Assembly (NCBI GenBank): GCA_026224775.1
Contig: JAMFRP010000013.1
Location: forward strand, 124,001 to 188,000
From: Bacteroidota bacterium
GTDB lineage: Bacteria; Bacteroidota; Bacteroidia; Sphingobacteriales; Sphingobacteriaceae
Length of the DNA stretch: 64,000 nucleotides
Direction: 5' to 3'
The stretch's first letter is position 1. Each line of letters starts with the position of its first letter. Below, piece after piece: positions 18,003-26,937 of this stretch. The position numbers and the translations under genes were made by a program. A model generated the notes under the pieces. The model was not told where the DNA came from. It worked only from the letters and a program-made list of their open reading frames with translations, and did not search any database.

Positions 18003-19739
18003 TTAAACGCCCAGATCCTGCATAATAGCGGTTATCTTATCGTCTAATTGCTTATCTGTTTCCTTATAAACAGCGGCGCTGGCTAATTTACCGTTAACAC
18101 TGCAATAGAATTTTATTTTAGGCTCGGTACCAGACGGGCGGGCAGATATAATGCTGCCATCTGCGGTGATAAATTGCAACACATCCGATTCAGGGAAATC
18201 CAGTTTTGAAGTTGTGTTTGAGGTCAGATCAGTCTCAGTACCTTTCTCATAATCCTTCAAAGTAATCACCTTCGATCCACCCAAAGTAGCAGGCGGGTTG
18301 GTACGGAATTTCTCCATCATCGCCTTGATTTCTTCTGCACCAGTTTTACCCTTTTTGGTGATAGAGATCAGCTTTTCTTTGTAGAAACCATACTCGATAT
18401 AAGTATTCAATAAAGCTTCAAATAAACTGCTGCCTTTGTCCTTGTAATAAGCGGTCATTTCTGCAATAAACGCGCTTGATATTACGGCATCTTTATCCCT
18501 TACCAGTTCACCAATCAGGTAACCGTAACTTTCTTCGCCACCGCCTATGAAGGTTTGTTTACCTTCAAATTTGGTCATCAGCTCGCCAATGTATTTAAAG
18601 CCGGTTAGGGTATTATAAAACTTAACGTGCTTAGCGTTAGCAATAGCCTCGATAAGGTTAGTGGTTACAATGGTTTTAACAATGTACTGGTTGCCGTCAA
18701 GTTTGCCTTTCTCTTCCCATGCACTTAGCAAATAATTTATAAGCATGGCACCGGTTTGGTTGCCGTTAAGCAATACAAACTCGTTATCAGTATTTTTTAC
18801 GGCAATACCTACACGATCGGCATCAGGGTCAGTAGCTAATACTAAATCGGCATCAACTTCCTGCGCTTTTTTAAGGGCTAGGGTTAAAGCTTCTTTTTCT
18901 TCGGGGTTCGGATAAACTACCGTCGGAAAATTACCATCAGGTGTAGTTTGCTCATCAACCAAAATCACATTCTCAAAACCAAAACGTTTTAACGCCTGTG
19001 GCACTAAAGTTATACCGGTTCCGTGGATAGGTGAGTAAACTATTTTCAAATCTTTTTGGCGATGGATAGCTTCTTTTGATACCGATAGCTCGGTGATCTT
19101 ATCCAGATACAGATTATCTATCTGCTCTCCTATTATTTCAATATTAGCATCAACCCTGTTGAATTTTATCTCGTCAATACTTTTAATTGCCGCTACCTCA
19201 TCCATTACAGCCTTATCCTCTGGTGATACAAACTGACCACCATCGGCGCCATAGGCTTTGTAGCCGTTGTATTCTTTCGGGTTATGCGATGCAGTAAGCA
19301 TTACCCCGCTTTTGCAACCTAAAGTACGTATAGCGAATGAAAGCTCTGGCGTTGGGCGCAAGGCCTCGAAAAAGTAAACATATATATCATTAGCCGAGAA
19401 AACTTCGGCAGTAATGTTTGAAAACAGATCAGCATTGTTACGGCTATCATGCGCTATGGCGACTTTAATTTTTTCGCCAGGGTAGCTTTTCTTCAAGTGG
19501 TTAGCCAAGCCTTGTGTAGCCGCGCCAAGGGTGTATTTGTTAATGCGGTTTGTTCCCGGGCCCATGGTTCCTCGTAAGCCGCCGGTACCAAATTCAAGGT
19601 CGCGGTAAAAAGCATCAGTTAGTTCAGTATAATTTTTATCATCTATCAGTTTCTGAACTTGTTTTTTAACATCATCATCATAACTGCCCTGTAGCCATGA
19701 GTTCGCCTTTTGAAGAATGGCGGGATCTAATTCCTGCAT
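18003..19739 (-). CDS. Phospho-sugar mutase (phosphoglucomutase/phosphomannomutase)
   Basis: 578 residues, the length of the PgcA/PGM2-like class. Active-site serine S151 in TASHNPKEYNGYK, metal-binding DPDADRVG (about 307-314), sugar-binding GGGEESYGYLIG (about 398-409) and phosphate-binding RPSGTEPKIKFY near 536-547 are all intact. It interconverts hexose 1- and 6-phosphates (glucose and perhaps mannose), feeding polysaccharide and nucleotide-sugar synthesis. Cytoplasmic and monocistronic. Specificity between glucose and mannose cannot be read with certainty. Confidence 0.95.
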   Translation of the reverse strand: MQELDPAILQKANSWLQGSYDDDVKKQVQKLIDDKNYTELTDAFYRDLEFGTGGLRGTMGPGTNRINKYTLGAATQGLANHLKKSYPGEKIKVAIAHDSRNNADLFSNITAEVFSANDIYVYFFEALRPTPELSFAIRTLGCKSGVMLTASHNPKEYNGYKAYGADGGQFVSPEDKAVMDEVAAIKSIDEIKFNRVDANIEIIGEQIDNLYLDKITELSVSKEAIHRQKDLKIVYSPIHGTGITLVPQALKRFGFENVILVDEQTTPDGNFPTVVYPNPEEKEALTLALKKAQEVDADLVLATDPDADRVGIAVKNTDNEFVLLNGNQTGAMLINYLLSAWEEKGKLDGNQYIVKTIVTTNLIEAIANAKHVKFYNTLTGFKYIGELMTKFEGKQTFIGGGEESYGYLIGELVRDKDAVISSAFIAEMTAYYKDKGSSLFEALLNTYIEYGFYKEKLISITKKGKTGAEEIKAMMEKFRTNPPATLGGSKVITLKDYEKGTETDLTSNTTSKLDFPESDVLQFITADGSIISARPSGTEPKIKFYCSVNGKLASAAVYKETDKQLDDKITAIMQDLGV

Positions 19740-19963
19740 AAGTACTGTATATTGTGTTTATTATTGATAATAAGTAGTGCCAAATATGATAATAATATCG
19801 GATACTATGTAGCAACCAAACAACAATAAACGCTTTGGGTTTTGCATAAATTAAATTGGTTATCCGCTAATTAACCGGAACGAAAAACCGGCTCTCCTGC
19901 AACAATCTTGTTAATCATCAGCGTTATAAAATTTAATGATATGCTTTTTTGTAAATTAGTATA

Positions 19964-20362
19964 ATGACAAGAGAAAGCACCACTTACTTACTAGCCCGCC
20001 TGCCCATAGGCATGAGCTTTTTAGGCCATGGATTACAAAGATTGCCCATACTGGCAAAATTCAGCAATGGTATGGTGACCAGTTTTGGCAAATCATTTAT
20101 ACCCGGCGCGCTGGTATTACCATTTAGCCTGGGTCTGCCCTTTGTTGAGTTATTGCTTGGTATTTTATTATTATTAGGGCTTTTCACCCGCTTTGCCACC
20201 GTATTGGGGGTAATTACTATGCTTGCATTAATTTTCGGATCTACATCACTTGGGCAGTGGGATGGTGTATTTACACAGTTAATGTACAGCGCTTATTTGG
20301 TTCTGCTATATTATTTCTTGCCTTACAATACTATTTCTGTTGATGGCTGGCGCAATAAATAA
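19964..20362 (+). CDS. DoxX-family membrane protein
   Basis: 132 residues with four hydrophobic segments. The N-terminal LLARLPIGMSFLGHGLQRLPILAKF and LPFVELLLGILLLLGLFTRFATVLG are DoxX signatures. DoxX proteins are small membrane proteins linked to thiosulfate:quinone oxidoreductase or to redox stress in some organisms. Most, including stand-alone ones like this, have no assigned activity. It converges with the DUF2027-Smr gene with a 3-base gap. No terminator was recognised. Confidence 0.85.
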   Translation: MTRESTTYLLARLPIGMSFLGHGLQRLPILAKFSNGMVTSFGKSFIPGALVLPFSLGLPFVELLLGILLLLGLFTRFATVLGVITMLALIFGSTSLGQWDGVFTQLMYSAYLVLLYYFLPYNTISVDGWRNK

Positions 20363-20365
20363 CAT

Positions 20366-21316
20366 CTACTTTAATATCACCTTTGTAGCACCATAACCAA
20401 ACTTCTCTTTACGGGCATCCATAAAGGTTTGTATGCGATTATTTTTGCTTAATAATTTATGCAATTCAAGCCTTAACGTGCCATTACCCGATCCGTGTAT
20501 AAAAGTAATATCAGGCAATTGATGTACAATGGCCGCATCCAGCGCCTTGTTAAAGTACGCCAGCTGAATATTCAATATTTCGGAGCTTTGCAAAAACTGG
20601 TAATCATCGCGCAGCTTTTCAATGTGTAAATCCACCTCGCCGGTTGGCTTGCCAATTTCTTTTTTCTCTTCTGCAGGTTTGTGAAAGCTTTCTTTCAGCT
20701 TTTGGGCATCGATAACCAATTCGGGTTCATCAAGCTGCATTAACCAGCCCTGTGCATCAAGCAATGGCAGTTTCTTTTTAGCGCCGGCTAAATCTTTAGC
20801 TTTTAACTTTTCGGTTATTAATAGCGGTGCTTCAGGTTTAATATTTTGCGCGGTATAAAAGGTAATGTTAAATATAAACTTAGGCCATACCTGCATATCG
20901 GCCAATTGCGCCGAGTATACTTTTACCGCTTTTTTGGGCGCGATGATTTCCGCATACTCGCCTTTATATTTCTGCTGATCTTCGGTAGTTAAAGCCGCCA
21001 AAAGCTGAAAAGATGTATCGTTTATCAAATAAAAATGAATAACGGAGTTTGCCTTTGCATCATTAACTAGCCCTAAATAGACTCCTTTAGTAACAAATTC
21101 CGCGGTAGGTATTTGCGCAATGTTTAAATCAGAAGCGGTACTTTTTGTACCATTGTTTTCGTATCCGTGTACAAAGGTTACTTTGCTGGCTAAAACCGGT
21201 ATCTCAAAATCATCATCACCTGTAACGCCAATCATTTGCTCATCAATAATGCGGGTTACAAAACCTTCCATTTTCTCATCAACAAAGCGCACAAAATCCC
21301 CTAATTTGTATTTCAT
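20366..21316 (-). CDS. DUF2027/Smr-domain protein
   Basis: 316 residues. The N-terminal DUF2027 region (about 1-210) starts MKYKLGDFVRFVDEKMEGFVTRI. The C-terminal Smr domain (about 228-316) has EVDLHIEKL, FIHGSGNGTLR and a family-typical DARKEKFGYGATKVIL end. The Smr domain of MutS2 is a nuclease and RNA/DNA-binding fold. Here the LDLH-type motif is VDLHIEKL and the GxGxG motif is HGSGNG, so key residues are kept. This architecture is common in Bacteroidota. Its role, perhaps in nucleic-acid quality control, is not known. Confidence 0.88.
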   Translation of the reverse strand: MKYKLGDFVRFVDEKMEGFVTRIIDEQMIGVTGDDDFEIPVLASKVTFVHGYENNGTKSTASDLNIAQIPTAEFVTKGVYLGLVNDAKANSVIHFYLINDTSFQLLAALTTEDQQKYKGEYAEIIAPKKAVKVYSAQLADMQVWPKFIFNITFYTAQNIKPEAPLLITEKLKAKDLAGAKKKLPLLDAQGWLMQLDEPELVIDAQKLKESFHKPAEEKKEIGKPTGEVDLHIEKLRDDYQFLQSSEILNIQLAYFNKALDAAIVHQLPDITFIHGSGNGTLRLELHKLLSKNNRIQTFMDARKEKFGYGATKVILK

Positions 21317-21334
21317 ATATTATATTATCTGCTG

Positions 21335-21342
21335 CAAATGTA
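21335..21342 (-). promoter_or_regulatory. Candidate -7 element for DUF2027-Smr gene
   Basis: Minus-strand TACATTTG matches TAnnTTTG, 18 bases before the start codon at 21316. Confidence 0.45.
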
Positions 21343-21480
21343 CCCTATATTACCGCTAACCGGTAAAAATAAAACATACTATATTATCAGATTATTAGTT
21401 TTAATTTTGAGCAGGTTAAGCATCTTACATCTATATCCGCACTCTTAAACAAAGCTTAATAAATATTTAACTTCAACATC

Positions 21481-21987
21481 ATGGCCCCCAAATCCCCGAG
21501 TTATTTAGACACAGAAGTGCTAAAACACGTTTTTGTACATAATTTAAATCGTATATATTTTGGTAAGTGTTATTTAAACCAACACCTGGGTCATCTAATA
21601 GCTGTAGCATCATTTGAATCGTTGCAGATGGCTATGCAGGAATTTTGGGACGATATTAAAAGGCAAATTGAACGGATGGAGGCAATATATGAGCACATCC
21701 ACCAAACACCATCCGATAAGAACTGCAACCCGATAAAATCTATTGTTAAGGATAACTTTTGTCTTGATGAAACCCAGGAACTGCCGATACTTACGGATAT
21801 GGATATTATAGCCTACCTGCAACTGTTGGAGCACATAAACATAAGCGCTTGCAGCATGTTAAAAATGATAGCTAAGAAATTAAAGATGGAAGAAGCAAGC
21901 CAATTGCTTACGGAATGTTTTGATGAATCGATAGATAATGATCATTTATTCATGCTGATATCTAAAGAATACGTAGCTATAGATTAA
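21481..21987 (+). CDS. Degenerate DUF892 (YciE/YciF, ferritin-like) protein
   Basis: 168 residues, mostly helical. It aligns by eye to DUF892 ferritin-like four-helix proteins: LNRIYFGKCYLNQHLGHLIAVASFESLQMAMQEF, IERMEAIYEHI and an insert around residues 80-105. In canonical members helix 1 carries LYxAExQ with a metal-binding Glu. Here the same place reads IYFGKCY, with Lys for Glu. The EExxxH block of helix 2 is also changed (FWDDIKRQIER). It probably keeps the fold but has lost the di-iron site. Monocistronic, followed by a hairpin at 22007-22031. Confidence 0.7.
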   Translation: MAPKSPSYLDTEVLKHVFVHNLNRIYFGKCYLNQHLGHLIAVASFESLQMAMQEFWDDIKRQIERMEAIYEHIHQTPSDKNCNPIKSIVKDNFCLDETQELPILTDMDIIAYLQLLEHINISACSMLKMIAKKLKMEEASQLLTECFDESIDNDHLFMLISKEYVAID

Positions 21988-22006
21988 TCGCTATATAAAA
22001 AAAGAA

Positions 22007-22031
22007 GGCCATCTACTAATAGCAGATGGCC
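22007..22031. terminator. Hairpin with A-run on its left side
   Basis: An 8-bp perfect stem (GGCCATCT / AGATGGCC) with a 9-base loop follows the DUF892 gene. AAAAAAAGAA precedes it and no T-run follows, so as an intrinsic terminator it would work on the minus strand. No minus-strand gene lies upstream within 2 kb. It may still end the plus-strand transcript. Confidence 0.5.
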
Positions 22032-22200
22032 CGATATAGTTATTTAATACCCCTATTAAAATAACTCCTCAAAAATAAAGAAATATTTAATACCAAGCAA
22101 GCTATTTTGAAAGTTGTAATATACTTGTTACCTTTTTTACTAGCGCTTAAGCTTATTTTCGTACTGTATTTTAACTGACTTAATAAATAATTATAACGCA

Positions 22201-24075
22201 ATGAAGTATTTCATTTTATCCATGTTATGTTGTGGTTTTTTATTGCAGGGGCAGGCTCAAAGCTTGTACATCCCACGCGATATTAAAAAAGCATACGAAA
22301 AAGGAACACGATCCGCAGACGGAAAACCCGGAAAAAACTATTGGCAAAATACCGGTAGGTATAACATTTCAATAACTGTATTGCCCCCAAACCGTAATGT
22401 ACAAGGCACCGAGCAAATAACCTACTTTAACAACAGCCCGGATACGCTAAAACAGCTTAACATGAAGCTGATATTAAACATCCACCGCCCTGGCGCAACC
22501 CGCTACGCCAATACCACTCCTGATTATTTAACCCAGGGTATACAGGTTGATTCGATATTTGTAAATGGCGCGAAAAAGGAATGGGATAATGCCAAAGCTT
22601 TAGGTACTAACCAATTTGTGCCGCTGGGCCAGCCATTAATGCCTCATGATTCCGTAAAATTAAATATTACCTGGCACTATGAGCTATCGTTAAAAAGCGA
22701 ACGTGAAGGGATGATTGATCCTACCACGTTTTATATAGGCTACTTCTATCCGCGTGTGTCTGTTTATGACGACTATAATGGCTGGGACAGGCTGGAGTTT
22801 AATGACCGCCAGGAGTTTTATAACGACTTTAATGATTATACCTTAAAGGTAACCGTGCCTAAAAACTTTATTGTTTGGGCAACAGGCACCCTGCAAAACC
22901 CTAACCAGGTTTTACAGCCGGAGTATGCTAAAAGACTACAGAAATCAATGACAAGCGATTCGGTAATGCACATAGCTACTGCTGATGATCTGGCTAAAAA
23001 GAATATTACCGTGCAAAACGAGCTGAATACCTGGGTTTGGACAGCTAATGACATCAGCGATTTAGCCGTGGGTGTGAGCGATCATTACGACTGGGATGCA
23101 GGGAGTGTTGTGGTTAATGACGCGACCCATCGCCGTGCCAGTATGCAGGCTGCCTTTGCTGATAACTCGGTAGACTTTCATTTAGCTGTGAAATGGGGTT
23201 TACATGCATTGGATTATTTATCACATGGTTTACCAGGTGTACCCTACCCTTTCCCAAAAATGACCGCCTTCCAGGGTTTTGCGGATATGGAGTTCCCGAT
23301 GATGGTGAACGATAGTCATGAAACTGATTTGGCCGATGCCGAACTTTTGCAGGATCACGAAATGGCGCATACTTACTTCCCTTTCTACATGGGAATTAAC
23401 GAAACCCGTTACGGCTATATGGACGAAGGTTGGGCAACCACATTTGAACTATATTTAGGTGAAACAGAAGTAGGCAAAGCTGCCTCGGAAGAGGTTTACA
23501 AAAACTTCCGTGTTAAAAAATGGATATTTGACCCATCAACCAGCGAAGATCTGCCGATCATCACCCCAACCAGCGAATTAACCCGGGGCTATGGCAACAA
23601 TGCTTATGTAAAACCATCATTAAGCTACATCGCTTTAAAAGATATGCTGGGCGATGAAGGCTTTAAAAAAGCATTGCACGTTTATATGAACAACTGGCAT
23701 GGCAAGCACCCTATTCCATGGGATTATTTTAATTCGATGAGTGCCGGCTCAGGCAAAAACCTGAACTGGTTTTTCAATAACTGGTTCTTCACCAATAACT
23801 ATATCGACCTTAACCTGCAAAGCGTAAGTAAAGATAAAACCGGTTATATGTTAGCCATACAAAATATTGGCGGCTTTGCCATTCCGTTTGATGTTAAAAT
23901 AACTTATGCCGATGGAACTATAGAAAGCTTACACCAAACCCCTGCAGTTTGGGAGTATAGCCAAAAGCAAATATCGGTTCATGTAAAAACCACCAAAGCT
24001 GTACAATCCATCTTTTTGGATAACGGTATTTTTATGGATGCCGACATCAGCAACAATAAATGGATAAGCAAGTAA
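22201..24075 (+). CDS. Exported M1-family zinc metallopeptidase
   Basis: 624 residues with a signal peptide (1-19, QAQ cleavage). The M1 zinc motif HEMAH is followed after exactly 18 residues by Glu (MDEGW), the HExxH-x18-E arrangement. The substrate-side GxMEN-like segment reads ADMEFPMMVND. The N-terminal beta domain (about 45-260) fits the aminopeptidase N fold. M1 enzymes are aminopeptidases. This subgroup is common in Bacteroidota and predicted periplasmic. Flanked downstream by a stem-loop repeat (24103-24188) and a terminator. Confidence 0.92.
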   Translation: MKYFILSMLCCGFLLQGQAQSLYIPRDIKKAYEKGTRSADGKPGKNYWQNTGRYNISITVLPPNRNVQGTEQITYFNNSPDTLKQLNMKLILNIHRPGATRYANTTPDYLTQGIQVDSIFVNGAKKEWDNAKALGTNQFVPLGQPLMPHDSVKLNITWHYELSLKSEREGMIDPTTFYIGYFYPRVSVYDDYNGWDRLEFNDRQEFYNDFNDYTLKVTVPKNFIVWATGTLQNPNQVLQPEYAKRLQKSMTSDSVMHIATADDLAKKNITVQNELNTWVWTANDISDLAVGVSDHYDWDAGSVVVNDATHRRASMQAAFADNSVDFHLAVKWGLHALDYLSHGLPGVPYPFPKMTAFQGFADMEFPMMVNDSHETDLADAELLQDHEMAHTYFPFYMGINETRYGYMDEGWATTFELYLGETEVGKAASEEVYKNFRVKKWIFDPSTSEDLPIITPTSELTRGYGNNAYVKPSLSYIALKDMLGDEGFKKALHVYMNNWHGKHPIPWDYFNSMSAGSGKNLNWFFNNWFFTNNYIDLNLQSVSKDKTGYMLAIQNIGGFAIPFDVKITYADGTIESLHQTPAVWEYSQKQISVHVKTTKAVQSIFLDNGIFMDADISNNKWISK

Positions 24076-24102
24076 CCCGGCAGCGGGCAACCCTTAAAGC
24101 CC

Positions 24103-24188
24103 TTTGTCATTCTGAGCGGAGCGAAGAATCTATCCGTTATACATGGCGCAAATGCCTATCGATAGATTCTTCGCTGCAGAATGACAAA
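24103..24188. repeat. GTCATTCTGAG stem-loop repeat (AGAATCTATC type)
   Basis: The outer arms TTTGTCATTCTG / CAGAATGACAAA and inner arms GCGAAGAATCTATC / GATAGATTCTTCGC fold back on each other over ~86 bp. The copy at 32890-32980 shares both arms and a similar centre (CCGTTATACATGGCG versus CCGCTAATAACCATG). Confidence 0.8.
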
Positions 24189-24207
24189 GAAGATTTAACT
24201 TATAAAC

Positions 24208-24237
24208 AAGAAACCCGGCCATAAGCCGGGTTTCTTT
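24208..24237. terminator. Bidirectional terminator
   Basis: A 12-bp perfect stem (AAGAAACCCGGC / GCCGGGTTTCTT) with loop CATAA lies between the convergent M1 peptidase (+) and YtxH (-) genes. Confidence 0.85.
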
Positions 24238-24257
24238 GTTTATAAAAGCTGTTTCAA

Positions 24258-24635
24258 TTAGTTATGAACAATAGTATTCAAATCGTCTAAATTACTTTTT
24301 GCCTTTGCTTTAACGTTGTTAACGGCATCTTCGCCGTATGCTTTAGCCTGGTCGGCAACATCGCTTGCTTTTGATTTTATATTGCCGATTAGATCATCGC
24401 CAACTAAATCATTAATTTTTGTTTTGGCATTGTTATAAACGTTATTGCTATAATCTTTAACGCCGCTGGCTGTTGTTTGCGCCTTATCTTTTGCTGATTC
24501 TATTAAATCATTAATGTATTCAGCAATACCGTCCCGGGTACTTGCTCCGCTATCTGGTGCTAATAATAAACCCAGCGCAGCGCCTGCTGCAGCACCAACT
24601 AAAAGTGCTGCTATAATCTTTGTTTGATCTTTCAT
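24258..24635 (-). CDS. YtxH-domain small membrane-anchored protein
   Basis: 125 residues. A glycine-zipper-like helix (IIAALLVGAAAGAALGLLLAP, about 7-27) is followed by SGASTRDGIAEYINDL, the YtxH signature, and then a long Ala/Lys/Asp-rich amphipathic helix to the C-terminus. YtxH proteins are stress-associated with unknown mechanism. A second, shorter YtxH-like gene lies at 37530. Confidence 0.85.
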   Translation of the reverse strand: MKDQTKIIAALLVGAAAGAALGLLLAPDSGASTRDGIAEYINDLIESAKDKAQTTASGVKDYSNNVYNNAKTKINDLVGDDLIGNIKSKASDVADQAKAYGEDAVNNVKAKAKSNLDDLNTIVHN

Positions 24636-24733
24636 ATTCGTTTTCTTTTAGTAGATGAATAAATAAACAACACTATTTAACGTTTTAAGTTTAAACTAAT
24701 TGCAAAAAAAAGAAAGTATCATACAAAAAAAAA

Positions 24734-24757
24734 GCACCCACTCTGATGAGTGGATGC
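24734..24757 (-). terminator. Terminator of the cold-shock gene
   Basis: A stem GCATCCACTC / GAGTGGGTGC (one mismatch) with loop ATCA read on the minus strand, followed by a run of ten or more T. It lies 26 bases past the cspA-like stop. Confidence 0.85.
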
Positions 24758-24782
24758 TGTACGATTGATGATTATATTATAA

Positions 24783-24977
24783 TTAAATAACCTTTACATT
24801 TACCGCGTTCAAGCCTTTTCTTCCGTTTTCAACTTCGAATTCAACTTTATCGTTTTCACGAATTTCGTCGATTAGGCCTGTAGAATGAACAAATACATCC
24901 TGACCACCTGCATTAGGTGTGATAAATCCGAATCCTTTTGTTTCATTAAAAAATTTTACTGTTCCTTCTTTTTGCAT
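24783..24977 (-). CDS. Cold-shock domain protein (CspA family)
   Basis: 64 residues from the ATG at 24977, the normal CspA length. An upstream in-frame ATG at 25001 adds eight unrelated residues and is less likely. The RNP1 motif KGFGFI (about 13-18) and RNP2 motif DVFVH (about 29-33) are intact. These proteins bind single-stranded RNA/DNA and melt mRNA structure. Monocistronic with a strong terminator. Confidence 0.94.
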   Translation of the reverse strand: MQKEGTVKFFNETKGFGFITPNAGGQDVFVHSTGLIDEIRENDKVEFEVENGRKGLNAVNVKVI

Positions 24978-25098
24978 TATATTGTTTATTAAAGCGCGCA
25001 AGTTAGGTATAATATTCCAAATACACTAATTATTGCAAATCATGACGTATAAGCGACTAATCACAAGACCCTTAAATGCGTCCTCAAGCTATTAATAA

Positions 25099-25614
25099 TT
25101 ACAATTTATCCGGCGCGAAATCCAATGATATAGAGTTCATACAAAAGCGTTTGTAGGTTGGCGGCGGCCCGTCATTAAATATATGGCCCAAATGCGAACC
25201 GCACCTGGCGCATATTACCTCGGTACGTTTCATACCGTATGAATCATCTTCGCGGTATATCACGCTACCCTTTCTAACCGGCTCAAAAAAGCTGGGCCAA
25301 CCGCAGGTGCTTGCAAATTTAGCATCCGACCTGAATAATTCGTTACCGCAAACCGCGCAATAGTAAGTACCCTTTGCATTACTGTTCCAGTATTTACCGG
25401 TGAAGGGCTTTTCAGTGTCTTGCTTCCTTGCAACCGCATATAGGGCTGGTGGTAGTATCTTTTTCCATTCGGCATCAGTCACCTTTAATGGTTTGGTATC
25501 GGTATTAGAATAATAAGGATTGTTGGTGTGCCCTTTACCTGATTTAAGCTGCTGCGCGTTTACCAACGTAATTGAACTGATGAAAATGCCGATGATAATT
25601 AATGCTGATCTCAT
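25099..25614 (-). CDS. msrB: Exported methionine-R-sulfoxide reductase B
   Basis: 171 residues with a signal peptide (1-20, NAQ). Zinc-binding pairs C86/C89 and C135/C138, CGWPSF and the catalytic cysteine C158 in RFCMNS are all present. MsrB reduces the R epimer of methionine sulfoxide in proteins. The signal peptide puts it in the periplasm. Its ATG follows the stop codon of msrA with no spacer, so the pair is one operon repairing oxidised envelope proteins. Confidence 0.95.
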   Translation of the reverse strand: MRSALIIIGIFISSITLVNAQQLKSGKGHTNNPYYSNTDTKPLKVTDAEWKKILPPALYAVARKQDTEKPFTGKYWNSNAKGTYYCAVCGNELFRSDAKFASTCGWPSFFEPVRKGSVIYREDDSYGMKRTEVICARCGSHLGHIFNDGPPPTYKRFCMNSISLDFAPDKL

Positions 25615-26244
25615 TTATTTTAGTTTGTCTTTAAAAGCGGCTTTAAATTTATCCAATTCGGGTTGAATCACATTTTTACAATACGGCTGGCGGGAGTTAT
25701 TGTTAAAATAGTTTTGATGATAATCCTCTGCCTTATAAAACGCTGTGTAAGGTACAACCTGGGTAACAATCGGCTTTTTGTAAGCTTTTACCGCGTTTAG
25801 TTTAGCAATGTAATAATTGGCTTTTTGTTTTTGTATAGCGCCATGATAAAATATGGAGGAGCGGTATTGTGTACCCACATCATTACCCTGCCTGTTTAGT
25901 TGCGTTGGATCATGAGATACAAAAAAAGCTTGCAACAATAGCTCAAATGATATTTTGGCAGGATCATAAATAATATTGCAGGCCTCGGCATGGCCGGTGG
26001 TGCCGGTACAAACCTGCTCATAGCTTGGGTTAGCTACATGCCCGCCCGAAAAACCGGAAACTACTTTCACCACACCGCGCAATTGCTGAAACTTCGCTTC
26101 GGTACACCAAAAGCAGCCGGTGGCAAATGTAGCGGTATCTAAATGTGTGCTTTTTATAGGGTGATTGGATTTATTGATGCTATGTGCGGATGCACCTAAG
26201 CAAATAGTAAAGGACAGAAATAATAAAAGGATTATTTTTTTCAT
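25615..26244 (-). CDS. msrA: Exported methionine-S-sulfoxide reductase A
   Basis: 209 residues with a signal peptide (1-20, ASA-H). The catalytic cysteine is C44 in TGCFWC, followed by the EAKFQQLRGV and GYCGG-equivalent GFSGGHVANPSYEQVC segments. C-terminal resolving cysteines are less clear, although one Cys remains in QPYCKNVIQPEL. It reduces the S epimer of methionine sulfoxide. First gene of the msrA-msrB operon. A candidate -7 element (TATATTTG) lies 31 bases upstream. Confidence 0.95.
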   Translation of the reverse strand: MKKIILLLFLSFTICLGASAHSINKSNHPIKSTHLDTATFATGCFWCTEAKFQQLRGVVKVVSGFSGGHVANPSYEQVCTGTTGHAEACNIIYDPAKISFELLLQAFFVSHDPTQLNRQGNDVGTQYRSSIFYHGAIQKQKANYYIAKLNAVKAYKKPIVTQVVPYTAFYKAEDYHQNYFNNNSRQPYCKNVIQPELDKFKAAFKDKLK

Positions 26245-26275
26245 GGATGTTAAAGACGATGTGATTTTTATCGGT

Positions 26276-26283
26276 CAAATATA
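26276..26283 (-). promoter_or_regulatory. Candidate -7 element for msrAB
   Basis: Minus-strand TATATTTG matches TAnnTTTG exactly and stands 31 bases before the msrA start. Confidence 0.5.
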
Positions 26284-26397
26284 TAAACGTAAAAACCGCG
26301 ACACACTATCACATCGTATAGAAAGTGATGCCTTGCTGACAATTGACCTTTCGCAGAGGTATCGTACCTACGGCACGAAAATTATTATTTCAATATT

Positions 26398-26429
26398 TTT
26401 TCTACCAACATTTAATCCCTACGGGATGG
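26398..26429. repeat. ACCAACATTTAATCCCTACGGG repeat, copy 1
   Basis: This is the first of a local cluster. Related copies lie at 26611-26640 and 26653-26683 (same strand), 26700-26730 (inverted) and a partial CCTGTAGGGG at 26752-26763. They surround the ~160-bp element at 26443-26602. Confidence 0.7.
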
Positions 26430-26442
26430 TCTGAATCATTCC

Positions 26443-26602
26443 TTTTTACCCTCTTTTTTGCTTGCAAAAGAGAGGGTGGTCGAGCGAAGCAAAGACCCGG
26501 TGAGTAGAGTATACAAGCGACATTAACGCAAATGCCCGGCGCACAGTCAACTCACCCCGAATGCGCTACGCTGTTCGCCTGCGGCGGAAAGAGGGTAAAA
26601 AA
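26443..26602 (+). repeat. ~160-bp structured repeat element, copy 1
   Basis: Begins TTTTTACCCTCTTTTTTGC and ends GAAAGAGGGTAAAAA, giving a ~14-bp terminal inverted repeat. Inside are GAGCGAAGCAAAGACC, GGTGAGT and ACTCACCCCGAATGCGCTACGC. Copies lie at 43543-43712 (same strand) and 63200-63371 (inverted). No protein-coding capacity is supported. It looks like a non-autonomous mobile or structural repeat. Confidence 0.8.
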
Positions 26603-26610
26603 TATTCTCA

Positions 26611-26763
26611 TTTCTATCAACATTTAATCTCTGCAGGATTTGCCCAAACCATTTCTACCAACATTTGATCCCTACGGGGTTATTTACACCTTGCTTAATG
26701 CCCCGTAGGAGCATAATGTTGGTAGCCCCCAATATAAATCAAAATTCTTTGCCCTGTAGGGGC
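26611..26763. repeat. Cluster of ACCAACATTTAATCCCTACGGG repeats before lysC
   Basis: Two same-strand copies (TATCAACATTTAATCTCTGC at 26613 and TACCAACATTTGATCCCTACGG at 26655), an inverted copy (CCCCGTAGGAGCATAATGTTGGTAG near 26700-26725) and a partial one fill the 160 bases upstream of the aspartate kinase leader. Opposed copies can fold into a long stem. Confidence 0.65.
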
Positions 26764-26937
26764 AATACAATACGTTAGATGAGCACACCTAACATCACTA
26801 CACGAAAAATTACCATTATTTCGCTTAATCATCATTTTTATTTTAATAACATTACCGATAACTCTTTAAAAATCCTATTTTTAGCGCCGCAAAATTGGTA
26901 TGAGAATATCAACACATTATGGTATAAATTAACAAAA

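Noticed and set aside
26779..26937. N-terminal extension of aspartate kinase by 53 residues
   Set aside because: The extension is not like any aspartate kinase and follows repeats directly. The family N-terminus begins at ATG 26938.
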